The notes below the pieces were generated by a model. The model made no database searches. It had not been told where the DNA came from and saw only the letters and a list, made by a program, of their open reading frames with translations. The translations under genes and the position numbers were made by a program. From the NCBI GenBank assembly GCA_016195825.1, contig JACPYV010000011.1, positions 1 to 58,454 on the forward strand: a stretch of 58,454 nucleotides of DNA, given 5' to 3'. The number at the start of each line of letters is the position of its first letter. The first letter of the stretch is position 1. Positions 46,733-54,184 of this stretch are shown piece by piece. The stretch comes from Burkholderiales bacterium (GTDB lineage Bacteria > Pseudomonadota > Gammaproteobacteria > Burkholderiales > Burkholderiaceae_C).

Positions 46733-46915
46733 ATGATGAAATATTTGCTGATCCTCGTGGCGCTCTGGATTCCCAGCGCTCACGCCTACGTCGACCCGGG
46801 CAGCGGCATGCTGATCTGGCAGGCGCTCATAGCAGTGGTCGGTGCGATCATCGTGTTCGTGCGCCATCCCGTTGAGGCGATCAAGCGCCTGTACCGGAAG
46901 CTGTTCAAGAAGTGA
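46733..46915 (+). CDS. 60-residue membrane protein of polysaccharide operon
   Basis: A tiny protein with a signal-like first helix (KYLLILVALWIPSAHA), a conserved-looking YVDPGSGM segment, a second hydrophobic helix (about residues 26-43) and a very basic tail (EAIKRLYRKLFKK). Similar short proteins with a (V/I)DPG motif are often seen in glycosyltransferase clusters, but none is characterised to my knowledge. Position supports it as a real gene: 4 nt after the dehydratase stop and overlapping the next gene as GTGA (46912-46915). The start could also be the second ATG at 46736. Confidence 0.72.
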   Translation: MMKYLLILVALWIPSAHAYVDPGSGMLIWQALIAVVGAIIVFVRHPVEAIKRLYRKLFKK

Positions 46916-47352
46916 GCAGCAATCAGGCGTCGAAGCTGCGAGAGGCGCCCCTCGACGACCTCGGTGACTTCGGCAACGCGCCGGTGGAACTCGCGCTGTA
47001 CGAACTGCTGTCCGGCCCATTGGACGCGGCTGCGCTGAAGCTGTTGCACCGGTATCAACGCAAGCTCGACATCAGCCGCAAGCTCGTGCAGCGCTATGCC
47101 GATGACCTTGGCGCAGCCATGAGCGAACGCGAAGTTTCCCGGCCGACTTATCTAGGGCTGGCCAGGACATTCGCTGCAATGGCAGCGCGCGAGCCGGGCG
47201 ACGACGAGGACTCGCGTGCACGGCTGCTCCGCTACGTGAATTCGGCCTTCAACTGCGTTGACAAGCTGGATGTTTCGGACCCGTACGTGGCTGACCTCCA
47301 GTCGCGGCTCGACCTGCTGGCATCTGAGGGGGTGCAGTGCCCCAACTGCTGA
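46912..47352 (+). CDS. Unknown 146-residue soluble protein (GTG start)
   Basis: I do not recognise a family. The protein is mostly helical and charged, with no signal peptide or membrane helix, an opening rich in acidic residues (EAPLDDLGDFG) and a C-terminal VQCPNC that could be half of a zinc knuckle. It starts at a GTG overlapping the preceding stop and its last 16 nt overlap the formyltransferase-like gene, so it is firmly inside the operon. Coupling to the next gene suggests a partner or adaptor of that enzyme. Confidence 0.62.
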   Translation: MSSNQASKLREAPLDDLGDFGNAPVELALYELLSGPLDAAALKLLHRYQRKLDISRKLVQRYADDLGAAMSEREVSRPTYLGLARTFAAMAAREPGDDEDSRARLLRYVNSAFNCVDKLDVSDPYVADLQSRLDLLASEGVQCPNC

Positions 47353-48245
47353 AGCTGACCGTGATGGCCTACGAAGGCCCGATGTTGCGCAGCTACCTGG
47401 GCATGCTGGCCGCGGCTGGCTACATGGTCGACCGGCTGCTGCTGCTGGTCCAGAAGCGCGATCCGGCCACGCGCAAGCTGGTGCTGCCTTGGCTGCCGTC
47501 GGGACTGCGCCGGGCCGCGGCTGCACGGGTTCAGGACCAGCGCTTGAACCACTGGCCGCGCCAGCTCGCACGCCGCTATGGCACCGTCTGCCGCGCTTGG
47601 CAGGACGGATTGGCAGAGCGCTTCGGGTTCGACGCCTCGGCCTATCGATGGCTGCAGGAGGACTGTGCCTACGAGGCGATCGCGCAAAGCGTTGACACCC
47701 TTTTCGTCGACGGGTTCAAGGACCCGGCGATGCTGGACGCGCTGCGGGCGTTGCCGGCGCGTACGCCCGTGCTTTTTACCGGCGGCGGTCTGCTGCCGGC
47801 GACGGTGTTCGAAGCCTCGAACTGCCGCTTCCTGCACATCCATCCCGGCCTGCTGCCCAACGTCAAGGGTGCCGACGGCATGCTGTGGTCCGTGCTGCTC
47901 AGGGCGCGCGCGGCTGCCAGCGCCTTCTACATGGAGCCGGGACTGGACACCGGCGCCATCGTCCGTACGACCGAGTTTGCCGCCTTGCCCGTGCCTGCGG
48001 ACTTTGCGTCGCTGGACATCGCCACCCAGTACCGCCTGTTTTATTCCTTTGTGGACCCGATGATGCGTGCGGTGCTCTTGAGGGACCTGCTGGAGGAGGT
48101 CGCAGGTGCCGACCTCTTCGATCTGCCCGCCCAGTCACAGGACCCCTCCTTGGGCACCACCTTCAATTTCATGAACGAGCGGTTGCGGCGGCTGGCATTC
48201 CAGCGGATGCATGAACTTGCAGCACGCAACGGCGGGCGCGGCTGA
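47337..48245 (+). CDS. Formyltransferase-like protein with altered catalytic triad (GTG start)
   Basis: A 302-residue protein with a formyltransferase core in its second half. FLHIHPGLLPNVKGADGMLWSVL corresponds to the N-x-H-x-S-LLP..RG block of methionyl-tRNA and sugar formyltransferases, and EPGLDTGAIV carries the usual catalytic aspartate. The catalytic Asn of the N-H-D triad is His here (L-H-I-H instead of I-N-I-H), while His and Asp remain. Sugar N-formyltransferases (VioF-like) act on 4-amino sugars such as the one expected from this operon, but the missing Asn leaves activity open. It lies 1 nt before the glutamine kinase-like gene. Confidence 0.72.
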   Translation: MPQLLKLTVMAYEGPMLRSYLGMLAAAGYMVDRLLLLVQKRDPATRKLVLPWLPSGLRRAAAARVQDQRLNHWPRQLARRYGTVCRAWQDGLAERFGFDASAYRWLQEDCAYEAIAQSVDTLFVDGFKDPAMLDALRALPARTPVLFTGGGLLPATVFEASNCRFLHIHPGLLPNVKGADGMLWSVLLRARAAASAFYMEPGLDTGAIVRTTEFAALPVPADFASLDIATQYRLFYSFVDPMMRAVLLRDLLEEVAGADLFDLPAQSQDPSLGTTFNFMNERLRRLAFQRMHELAARNGGRG

Positions 48246-48246
48246 G

Positions 48247-51200
48247 ATGCCTGTCGTGGCTTGCCAAGCCGTCATCCTGGGTGCGGGACTGCCTGCCCGC
48301 GGCGAGACCCCTTCGCCGCTTTTCAGCGTCAACGGGCAGGGTCGGCTGCTGGATTGGCTGGTCAACGCGCTGGGCGGGACCGGAGCCTCGGTGAGCTTCG
48401 TTGGCGGTTACCGTTTCGAGGAAATCGCAGCGCTGTACCCAAGCCTGGATGCAGTACTCAATCCTGCCTGGCGCCACACCGGTGCAGTGGGGTCGCTGCT
48501 CAAGGCCCGACTGAAACCGGGGCAGACCTGCCTGGTGAGCTATGCCGACATCCTCTACCGTGAGGGGCTCGTCGGCGTGCTCTGCGCCGACGTGGCGGAC
48601 GTGACGCTTGCGGTCGACACCCATTGGCGGCAACGCTATGAAGCGCGCTCGGTGTCCGATCTGGCGCATGCGGAGGTCGTACAGCTTGAGGGCATGCAGG
48701 TGCGCGGCGTTCATGATGCGCGCAGCGCTGGCCGGCCTGCGCAGCCCGACGCCGAGTTCGTTGGACTGGCCCGCTTGGGCCCGCAGGCTTTGAGCCTGCT
48801 CGCGGACTGGGCCACCAGACCCGAGTTGCTTCGCTGGAGCATGCCTCGGCTGCTTCATGCGTTCGTCGAAGCCGGCCTCACGGTCCGGGCAGCCGACTGC
48901 GCCGGCGACTGGGCTGAGTTGAATGCACCGCAGGACGCGGCGCATTTCGTCCTGGGCACCAAGGCACAGACGCTGGCACGCCTGGAGCCCATGGTGAGGC
49001 ACAGCCGCATCGGTGCCCAGACTGTAGTCACGATGGGTGACTGGCGACAGGATCGCGACGACTGCCTTCGACGTGTCGCGCAGATGTTCGGGGCGGCCCG
49101 TCTGGCCGTGCGCAGCAGTGCCCGTGAGGAAGATGGCTTCGCGACCTCGGGCGCTGGGCAGTTCGAGAGCGTTCTCGATGTGGACGGGGGCAACCCGGCC
49201 GCAGTGGCCACAGCCATCGAGCGGGTGGCGGCGTCCTACCCGGTTCACAGCGACGGTCAGCAGGTGCTAGTGCAGCGCATGGTTGACGGTGTCGCATTCA
49301 GCGGCGTCGCCATGACCCGCACGCTGAGCTATGGCGCGCCGTATCGCGTCATCAACTACGACAGCTCGACGGGTTCGACGGATGGCGTGACTTCCGGGCG
49401 GGCCGGCAACTTGCGCACGCTGTACATGCATCGCGATGTCGACACGCTGCCACCTTCGGCGCCTGCGGCCATCGCCAGCGTGTTGACTGCCCTGCGTGAA
49501 ATCGAAGAGCTCGTTGGGCATGATTCGCTGGACATCGAGTTTGCCGTCTCGCCGAGCGGGGAAGTCCATGTGTTCCAGGCGCGACCGATCGCGGTGGACC
49601 ACGCCCGCTGGGCTGGCAGTGACGAGCGAATTGCACTGAGCCTGCGCGCCGCGGCCGCGGACTTCCAGCGGCTGCAGTGCCCAGGGCCGTTCACGCAGGG
49701 GCGTCGCACCGTGTTCAGTGTGATGACGGACTGGAACCCGGCGGAGATGATCGGTACCCGGCCGCGCCGGCTGGCCTATTCGCTCTACGCAGAGCTGATC
49801 ACCGACGAGGTCTGGGCGCGCCAGCGCGCCGAGTACGGCTACCGTGCCGTTGCGCCGCAGTCGCTGATGCACGAGTTCGCCGGGCACGCCTACATCGACG
49901 TGCGGGCGTCGTTGAACAGCTTCTGCCCCGCCGTGCTCGACGATGCCTTGGCTCGCAAGCTCGTCGAGCACGGCATAGAACGCCTGCGGACCAGCCCACA
50001 ACTGCACGACAAGGTCGAGTTCGAGGTGGCCTTCACCTGTCTGGCCTTCGACTTTGAGCATCGTGCAGCCGGGCTGCTGGCGGCTGGTTTCGACAGTGAC
50101 GAGGTCGGGCGTTTGCGCGATGCCTTGACGACGCTGACCCAGCAGGCGCTGCAGCGCATCGACACGGACCGAGCCTGCGTGGACAGTTTCTCTGCGCGTC
50201 AGCAGGCGATGCTGGCCCGCGAGGACCTGGCGCCGCTGAGCCAAGCGCTCTACTTGCTGGACGACTGTCGTGCACATGGCACGTTGGCGTTCGCGCATCT
50301 GGCGCGGGCCGGTTTCGTCGCGATGAGCTTCCTCAATTCGGCGGTCGCACAGGGCCTGCTCTCCGACGCCGAACGTGCCGCGCTGCTGCAGTCATTCTCG
50401 ACGGTGGCCAGCGCCTATCGCCATGATGTCGAGCGCCTGCAGCGCGGAGAAGTCGGGCTTGCTGAGTTCCTGATGCTGTATGGGCATCTGCGGCCTGGCA
50501 CCTATGACATCACCGTGCCCAGCTATGCCGAGGAGCCGCTGCGCTACCTCGATGCGCCACCCCACATGCCCATGGCGGCGGGTGACGTGGTCGAGCCTGA
50601 GCCGGTGCGGTCCGAGCTGTGCGCGGCCACCCGTGTTCGACTGTCTGAGGCTCTGGCCGGGCTGGGTCTGCGGGTGGACATCACCGCTTTCGAGCACTTT
50701 GTCGAAGCAGCCATCGTGGGCCGCGAGCTCGGCAAGTTCGTCTTCACACGCAGCCTCAGCAAGGCGCTGGATCAGTTGGCCCGCTTTGGCCAGGACGTGG
50801 GGCTTTCGCGCGAAGAGCTCTCCCATCTGTCGCTTGACGATCTGCGCGCCTTTGAGCGCGGGCAATTCGGTGCGGACGGTCTGGATCAGCTGCGCTGGCG
50901 TCTCGAGGAGAACCGGCTTCGCCACGAACTGGCCCTGGGTATCGAACTGCCTGCAGTGCTGATGGACGCGACCGACTGCTGGACACACATCGTCGACGCC
51001 GCGCAGCCCAACTACGTGGGCACCGGTGTCGTGGTGGCGGAAGTCTGCAGCATCGGTGCCGAGGCGGTCGATCATCAACAGCTGCAGGGCTGCATTGCGC
51101 TGGTGCCGCAGGCGGACCCGGGCTTCGACTGGCTGTTCTCGCACGGCATCGCGGGCCTGGTGACTGCCTATGGCGGTGCCAACTCGCACATGGCGATTCG

Positions 51201-51321
51201 TGCGGCCGAGTTCGGCCTGCCGGCGGCGATCGGTGTCGGCGAGGAGCGGTATCGCAGGCTGTGCACCGCGCGTCGCCTGCGGCTGGACTGTCGGCAGCGC
51301 ACTCTGGAGGTTGCCGCATGA
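48247..51321 (+). CDS. L-glutamine kinase-like protein (Cj1418-like) with fused N-terminal nucleotidyltransferase-like domain
   Basis: A 1024-residue multidomain protein. Residues 1 to about 245 are a nucleotidyltransferase-like domain; about 255-480 form a PEP-synthase-type ATP-grasp domain (RLAVRSSAREED at 285-296, AGQFESVLDV, VQRMVDGVAFSGVAMTR, DIEFAVSPSG...FQARPI); a long helical middle follows; the end is a phosphohistidine swivel domain with H981 in YGGANSHMAIRAAEFGLPAAIG. Campylobacter Cj1418 has this ATP-grasp/swivel layout and phosphorylates the amide nitrogen of glutamine. The two next genes match Cj1417 and Cj1416, which supports this function over PEP synthase. The N-terminal domain has lost key residues (G-L-P-A-R for GxGTR, no PK lysine, N225 for the second Asp). 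The start at 48247 follows the previous stop by 1 nt. Confidence 0.78.
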   Translation: MPVVACQAVILGAGLPARGETPSPLFSVNGQGRLLDWLVNALGGTGASVSFVGGYRFEEIAALYPSLDAVLNPAWRHTGAVGSLLKARLKPGQTCLVSYADILYREGLVGVLCADVADVTLAVDTHWRQRYEARSVSDLAHAEVVQLEGMQVRGVHDARSAGRPAQPDAEFVGLARLGPQALSLLADWATRPELLRWSMPRLLHAFVEAGLTVRAADCAGDWAELNAPQDAAHFVLGTKAQTLARLEPMVRHSRIGAQTVVTMGDWRQDRDDCLRRVAQMFGAARLAVRSSAREEDGFATSGAGQFESVLDVDGGNPAAVATAIERVAASYPVHSDGQQVLVQRMVDGVAFSGVAMTRTLSYGAPYRVINYDSSTGSTDGVTSGRAGNLRTLYMHRDVDTLPPSAPAAIASVLTALREIEELVGHDSLDIEFAVSPSGEVHVFQARPIAVDHARWAGSDERIALSLRAAAADFQRLQCPGPFTQGRRTVFSVMTDWNPAEMIGTRPRRLAYSLYAELITDEVWARQRAEYGYRAVAPQSLMHEFAGHAYIDVRASLNSFCPAVLDDALARKLVEHGIERLRTSPQLHDKVEFEVAFTCLAFDFEHRAAGLLAAGFDSDEVGRLRDALTTLTQQALQRIDTDRACVDSFSARQQAMLAREDLAPLSQALYLLDDCRAHGTLAFAHLARAGFVAMSFLNSAVAQGLLSDAERAALLQSFSTVASAYRHDVERLQRGEVGLAEFLMLYGHLRPGTYDITVPSYAEEPLRYLDAPPHMPMAAGDVVEPEPVRSELCAATRVRLSEALAGLGLRVDITAFEHFVEAAIVGRELGKFVFTRSLSKALDQLARFGQDVGLSREELSHLSLDDLRAFERGQFGADGLDQLRWRLEENRLRHELALGIELPAVLMDATDCWTHIVDAAQPNYVGTGVVVAEVCSIGAEAVDHQQLQGCIALVPQADPGFDWLFSHGIAGLVTAYGGANSHMAIRAAEFGLPAAIGVGEERYRRLCTARRLRLDCRQRTLEVAA

Positions 51322-51986
51322 GGCGCCGCATCGCCGTCACCATGCGCGTCGACGATCATGCCGCCTATGGCGAGCGCCGTGACGCGCTCGACCAGCGCTG
51401 GATCGGTCTGCTGCAGTCCCTGGGCCTGACGCCGGTCCCCGCGCCCAATGCACTGGCAGACCTGGGCGACTGGACCCGGTCCCTGGGCATTGCCGGCTTG
51501 CTGCTGACCGGCGGCAACGATGTCGGCCTGCCCGGCTTGCACGAGGCGTCTGCCCCCGAGCGTGACGGCAGCGAGGGTCGCCTGCTGGAACTGGCCCGGG
51601 AGCAGCACTGGCCGGTGCTGGGTGTGTGTCGCGGGCTGCAGATGATCAACGTGCACTGCGGTGGCGGCTTGAGCGCCGTGGACGGTCATGTGGCGATCCG
51701 GCACGAAGTGCTCGATTCGCCAGCGGTGGTGCCGCGTTTCTTCGCCCGCGGCATCGCAGGTGCCGCTTCTCGCCAGGTGAACAGTTTCCACGGCTGTGGC
51801 ATCGCTGCAGCTGATCTCGCCACGGATCTCGTGCCGATCTACCGGGATGCCCAGGGCTGGATCGAGGCCGTTGAACACAGGCTACTGCCATGGGCCGGCC
51901 TCATGTGGCACCCAGAGCGAGAACCTGCGCTGGACGCCGCGGACCGACATCTTCTGAACCAGCTGTTTGCAAACGACCATGGCTAG
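51318..51986 (+). CDS. Class I glutamine amidotransferase-like hydrolase (Cj1417-like gamma-glutamyl-CDP-amidate hydrolase)
   Basis: A 222-residue peptidase C26/GATase1 protein. The nucleophile elbow is GVCRGLQMIN (C104) and the His-Glu pair is in WHPERE (H198, E200); LLTGGNDVGLP forms the oxyanion strand. In Campylobacter the equivalent enzyme Cj1417 removes glutamate from gamma-glutamyl-CDP-amidate to free cytidine diphosphoramidate. Without context a gamma-Glu-GABA hydrolase (PuuD-like) would be the usual call, but its ATGA overlap with the kinase and 8-nt overlap with the cytidylyltransferase make the phosphoramidate role much more likely. Confidence 0.8.
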   Translation: MRRRIAVTMRVDDHAAYGERRDALDQRWIGLLQSLGLTPVPAPNALADLGDWTRSLGIAGLLLTGGNDVGLPGLHEASAPERDGSEGRLLELAREQHWPVLGVCRGLQMINVHCGGGLSAVDGHVAIRHEVLDSPAVVPRFFARGIAGAASRQVNSFHGCGIAAADLATDLVPIYRDAQGWIEAVEHRLLPWAGLMWHPEREPALDAADRHLLNQLFANDHG

Positions 51987-52761
51987 AGCCGTCATTCTTG
52001 CTGCAGGCCAGGGCACGCGCCTGCGCCCATTGACCGACCACCTGCCAAAAGCGCTCGTGTCACTGGATGGCGTGCCCCTCATCGAGCGGCAGCTCGCGGT
52101 GCTACGCCGTGCCGGCGTGACGGACTTGTCCGTCGTGGCGGGCTATCGCGCGTCGCATCTGCGGCTGGACGGGCTTCGGCAGGTCGAGAACCCGGCCTAC
52201 GAGTCCACCAACATGGTGGCGAGCCTGTATTGCGCCAAGGCGTTGTTCGATGGCACGGACGATGTGCTGGTCTGCTACGGCGACATCGTCTATGAGCCCC
52301 GTGTGCTGTCTGCGCTGATGGCCACCGATGCGCCGCTGGCCGTCACGATCGACCGGCAGTGGCTGACGCTATGGAGCCTGCGAATGGACGACCCGTTGAG
52401 TGACGTGGAGACTCTGCGGCTGGACGACTATGGGCGCATCCTCGAACTCGGGCGCAAGCCGCGCGACCTGGCGGACATCCAGGGCCAGTACATCGGCCTC
52501 TTCAAGGTGCGCAAGGACTTTGCGCCCGAGTTCTTTGATGCCTACGAACGCCTGGGCGCCGAAGGCACCGTTGACGGGCGGTCGCGGGCCATGATGTACA
52601 TGACCTCCTACCTGCAACTGCAGATCGATGCTGGTGTGCAGGTGCTGGCCGCTGCGGTCGACGGCGGATGGCTGGAGGTCGATAGCCTTCAGGATCTGCA
52701 ACGCTACGAAGCTGCCTCTGCGGAGGGCCGGCTCAGCAGCATCTACGACGCCAGGGCCTGA
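51979..52761 (+). CDS. Nucleotidyltransferase (Cj1416-like CTP:phosphoglutamine cytidylyltransferase)
   Basis: A 260-residue nucleotidyltransferase of the LicC/sugar-phosphate type with an intact active site: VILAAGQGTRLRPLT (GxGTR at 10-14), PK at 23-24, the first metal aspartate D102 in CYGDIVY, and the second in WLEVDSLQDL. It should couple CTP to a phosphorylated substrate, releasing pyrophosphate; in the Cj1416 reaction this is glutamine phosphate. Choline-phosphate cytidylyltransferase is the main alternative from sequence alone. Start at 51979 (MARAVILAAG) overlaps the hydrolase by 8 nt; its stop shares one base with the next start (TGATG). Confidence 0.82.
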   Translation: MARAVILAAGQGTRLRPLTDHLPKALVSLDGVPLIERQLAVLRRAGVTDLSVVAGYRASHLRLDGLRQVENPAYESTNMVASLYCAKALFDGTDDVLVCYGDIVYEPRVLSALMATDAPLAVTIDRQWLTLWSLRMDDPLSDVETLRLDDYGRILELGRKPRDLADIQGQYIGLFKVRKDFAPEFFDAYERLGAEGTVDGRSRAMMYMTSYLQLQIDAGVQVLAAAVDGGWLEVDSLQDLQRYEAASAEGRLSSIYDARA

Positions 52762-53891
52762 TGCGCGACGGGCTGCGTCACCTGTCTCGCTACGTCGCCT
52801 TCCTGCGCCTGGCGGCGGCAAGGCGACGCATCGTGGTGTACACGGAGGGGGCGGCCTCGTGGCCGCACCTGGGGCCGGTGGTGATGGAGCTGCTGCGTCG
52901 AGGCCAGCCTGTCAGCTACGTCAGTTCCTCTCCAACGGACCCCGGCCTGGCGGTTCAGCACCCGAGCCTCTCCAGTTTCGTGATCGGTGACGGCCATGTG
53001 CGCACGCTGTTTTTCAGTACGCTGGAGACGGAGCTGCTGCTGATGACCATGCCCGACCTGAACAGCTTCCACATCAAGCGGTCGCAGGCTACCCGGCTGT
53101 ACGTCTATCTTCATCACTCCCTGGTGAGTTGCCACATGATCTACCGCGAGGGCGCGTTCGATCATTTCGACGCCGTGCTGTGCTCCGGCCCTCACCATGT
53201 GGCGGAGTTGCAAGCGCTGGAAGTGCAGCGCGGTACGCGCGCCAAGCAGCTGCTGCCGCACGGCTACGGGCGGCTCGACGCGCTGCTGGAAGCGGCGCGC
53301 CGGCCTGGCGCCGCGGCCCGACCCCGGCAGGTGCTGGTGGCGCCGTCCTGGGGCCCCGAGGGCCTGCTGGAGCGGCACGCCGACAGCTTGATCGGGCCCC
53401 TTGCGGCCAGTGGCTGGGAGGTTGTCGTCCGGCCGCATCCGCAGACGGTGCGGCTGGCGCCGCAGGCCATGGAACGCGTGCGGCACTGGTGTCGCAGCAG
53501 CGCCAATGTGCGGCTCGACGAAGACGTGGCCGGTCAGGGCAGCCTGCTCGCCTCGGCGGTGATGGTCAGCGACTGGTCCGGCGCGGCGCTGGAGTTTGCC
53601 CTCGGCCTGGAGCGGCCGGTGCTGTTCGTCGACACGCCGAGGAAGGTCAACAACCCCAGTTACGCAGACATCGCGCTCGAACCCGTCGAGGTCGGCTTGC
53701 GCGCGAGCCTGGGTGCCGTGATCGGGCTGGCCGAACTCGGTGACATCGGCGTTGTGCTGGACCGCGTGTCCGCCCAGCCTGCCGAGTTCGCGTTGCGAAT
53801 GCAGGCGCTGCGCAACAAAACGGTCTTCCATGCAGGCAACAGTGCCGCCGCCGCCGCCGATTACATCGACCAGCAACTGCGCGGTGGCTGA
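52761..53891 (+). CDS. CDP-glycerol glycerophosphotransferase-like (TagB/TagF-family) phosphotransferase
   Basis: A 376-residue GT-B phosphotransferase of the teichoic acid TagB/TagF fold, enzymes that move a phospho-group from a CDP-activated donor to a glycan. The family positions are visible as the HH pair (118-119), CSGPHH (141-146), PSWG (195-198), VRPHPQT (223-229, like TagF R-x-HP) and SDWSG (270-274, for SDxSS). No CDP-glycerol synthase (TagD) is present in the window, but the three preceding genes should make cytidine diphosphoramidate. A transferase that puts phosphoramidate on the polysaccharide with loss of CMP is therefore an attractive role; this is inference. It is the last gene of the operon. 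Confidence 0.75.
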   Translation: MRDGLRHLSRYVAFLRLAAARRRIVVYTEGAASWPHLGPVVMELLRRGQPVSYVSSSPTDPGLAVQHPSLSSFVIGDGHVRTLFFSTLETELLLMTMPDLNSFHIKRSQATRLYVYLHHSLVSCHMIYREGAFDHFDAVLCSGPHHVAELQALEVQRGTRAKQLLPHGYGRLDALLEAARRPGAAARPRQVLVAPSWGPEGLLERHADSLIGPLAASGWEVVVRPHPQTVRLAPQAMERVRHWCRSSANVRLDEDVAGQGSLLASAVMVSDWSGAALEFALGLERPVLFVDTPRKVNNPSYADIALEPVEVGLRASLGAVIGLAELGDIGVVLDRVSAQPAEFALRMQALRNKTVFHAGNSAAAAADYIDQQLRGG

Positions 53892-53966
53892 CCGCCGCGC
53901 AGGGTCAGCGCCCTGCGGCGTCCAACAGTTCGAAAACCTGGCCGTTGGTCTGCAGGCGATTCGGGT

Positions 53967-54047
53967 CGACCGATCCCGTCGCGCTGCCCATGACCGACGG
54001 CATCATCCCGTCGTGATGGGCATCAGTCACAGCGCAATAGTCGGTCG
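53967..54047. repeat. Imperfect long hairpin in the convergent intergenic region
   Basis: CGACCGA (53967-53973) pairs with TCGGTCG (54041-54047), and GCGCTG (53981-53986) with CAGCGC (54030-54035); shorter inner complementarity CATCA/TGATG lies between. This is the main structure in the 293-nt gap (53892-54184) between the rightward operon and the leftward low-GC genes. It may be a transcription stop or the scar of an insertion; no T-run follows, and no coding sequence was recognised in the gap. Confidence 0.4.
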
Positions 54048-54184
54048 GCGAAGATCAATTTGTGTCCGGTGATCCGCCCTCGTGGCCTTCACCGCAGCAA
54101 TGTGCCGGTCCAAGGCGGATCGGCTTGTGCAGGGCCTTCAGCCTTTGCCGCAGCGCAAACTCCGATTGCCGCCGTAGAGTCGTT

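Noticed and set aside
48247..51321. Ordinary phosphoenolpyruvate synthase
   Set aside because: The C-terminal PEP/pyruvate TIM barrel is not seen after the swivel domain, and the neighbours are not of central metabolism.
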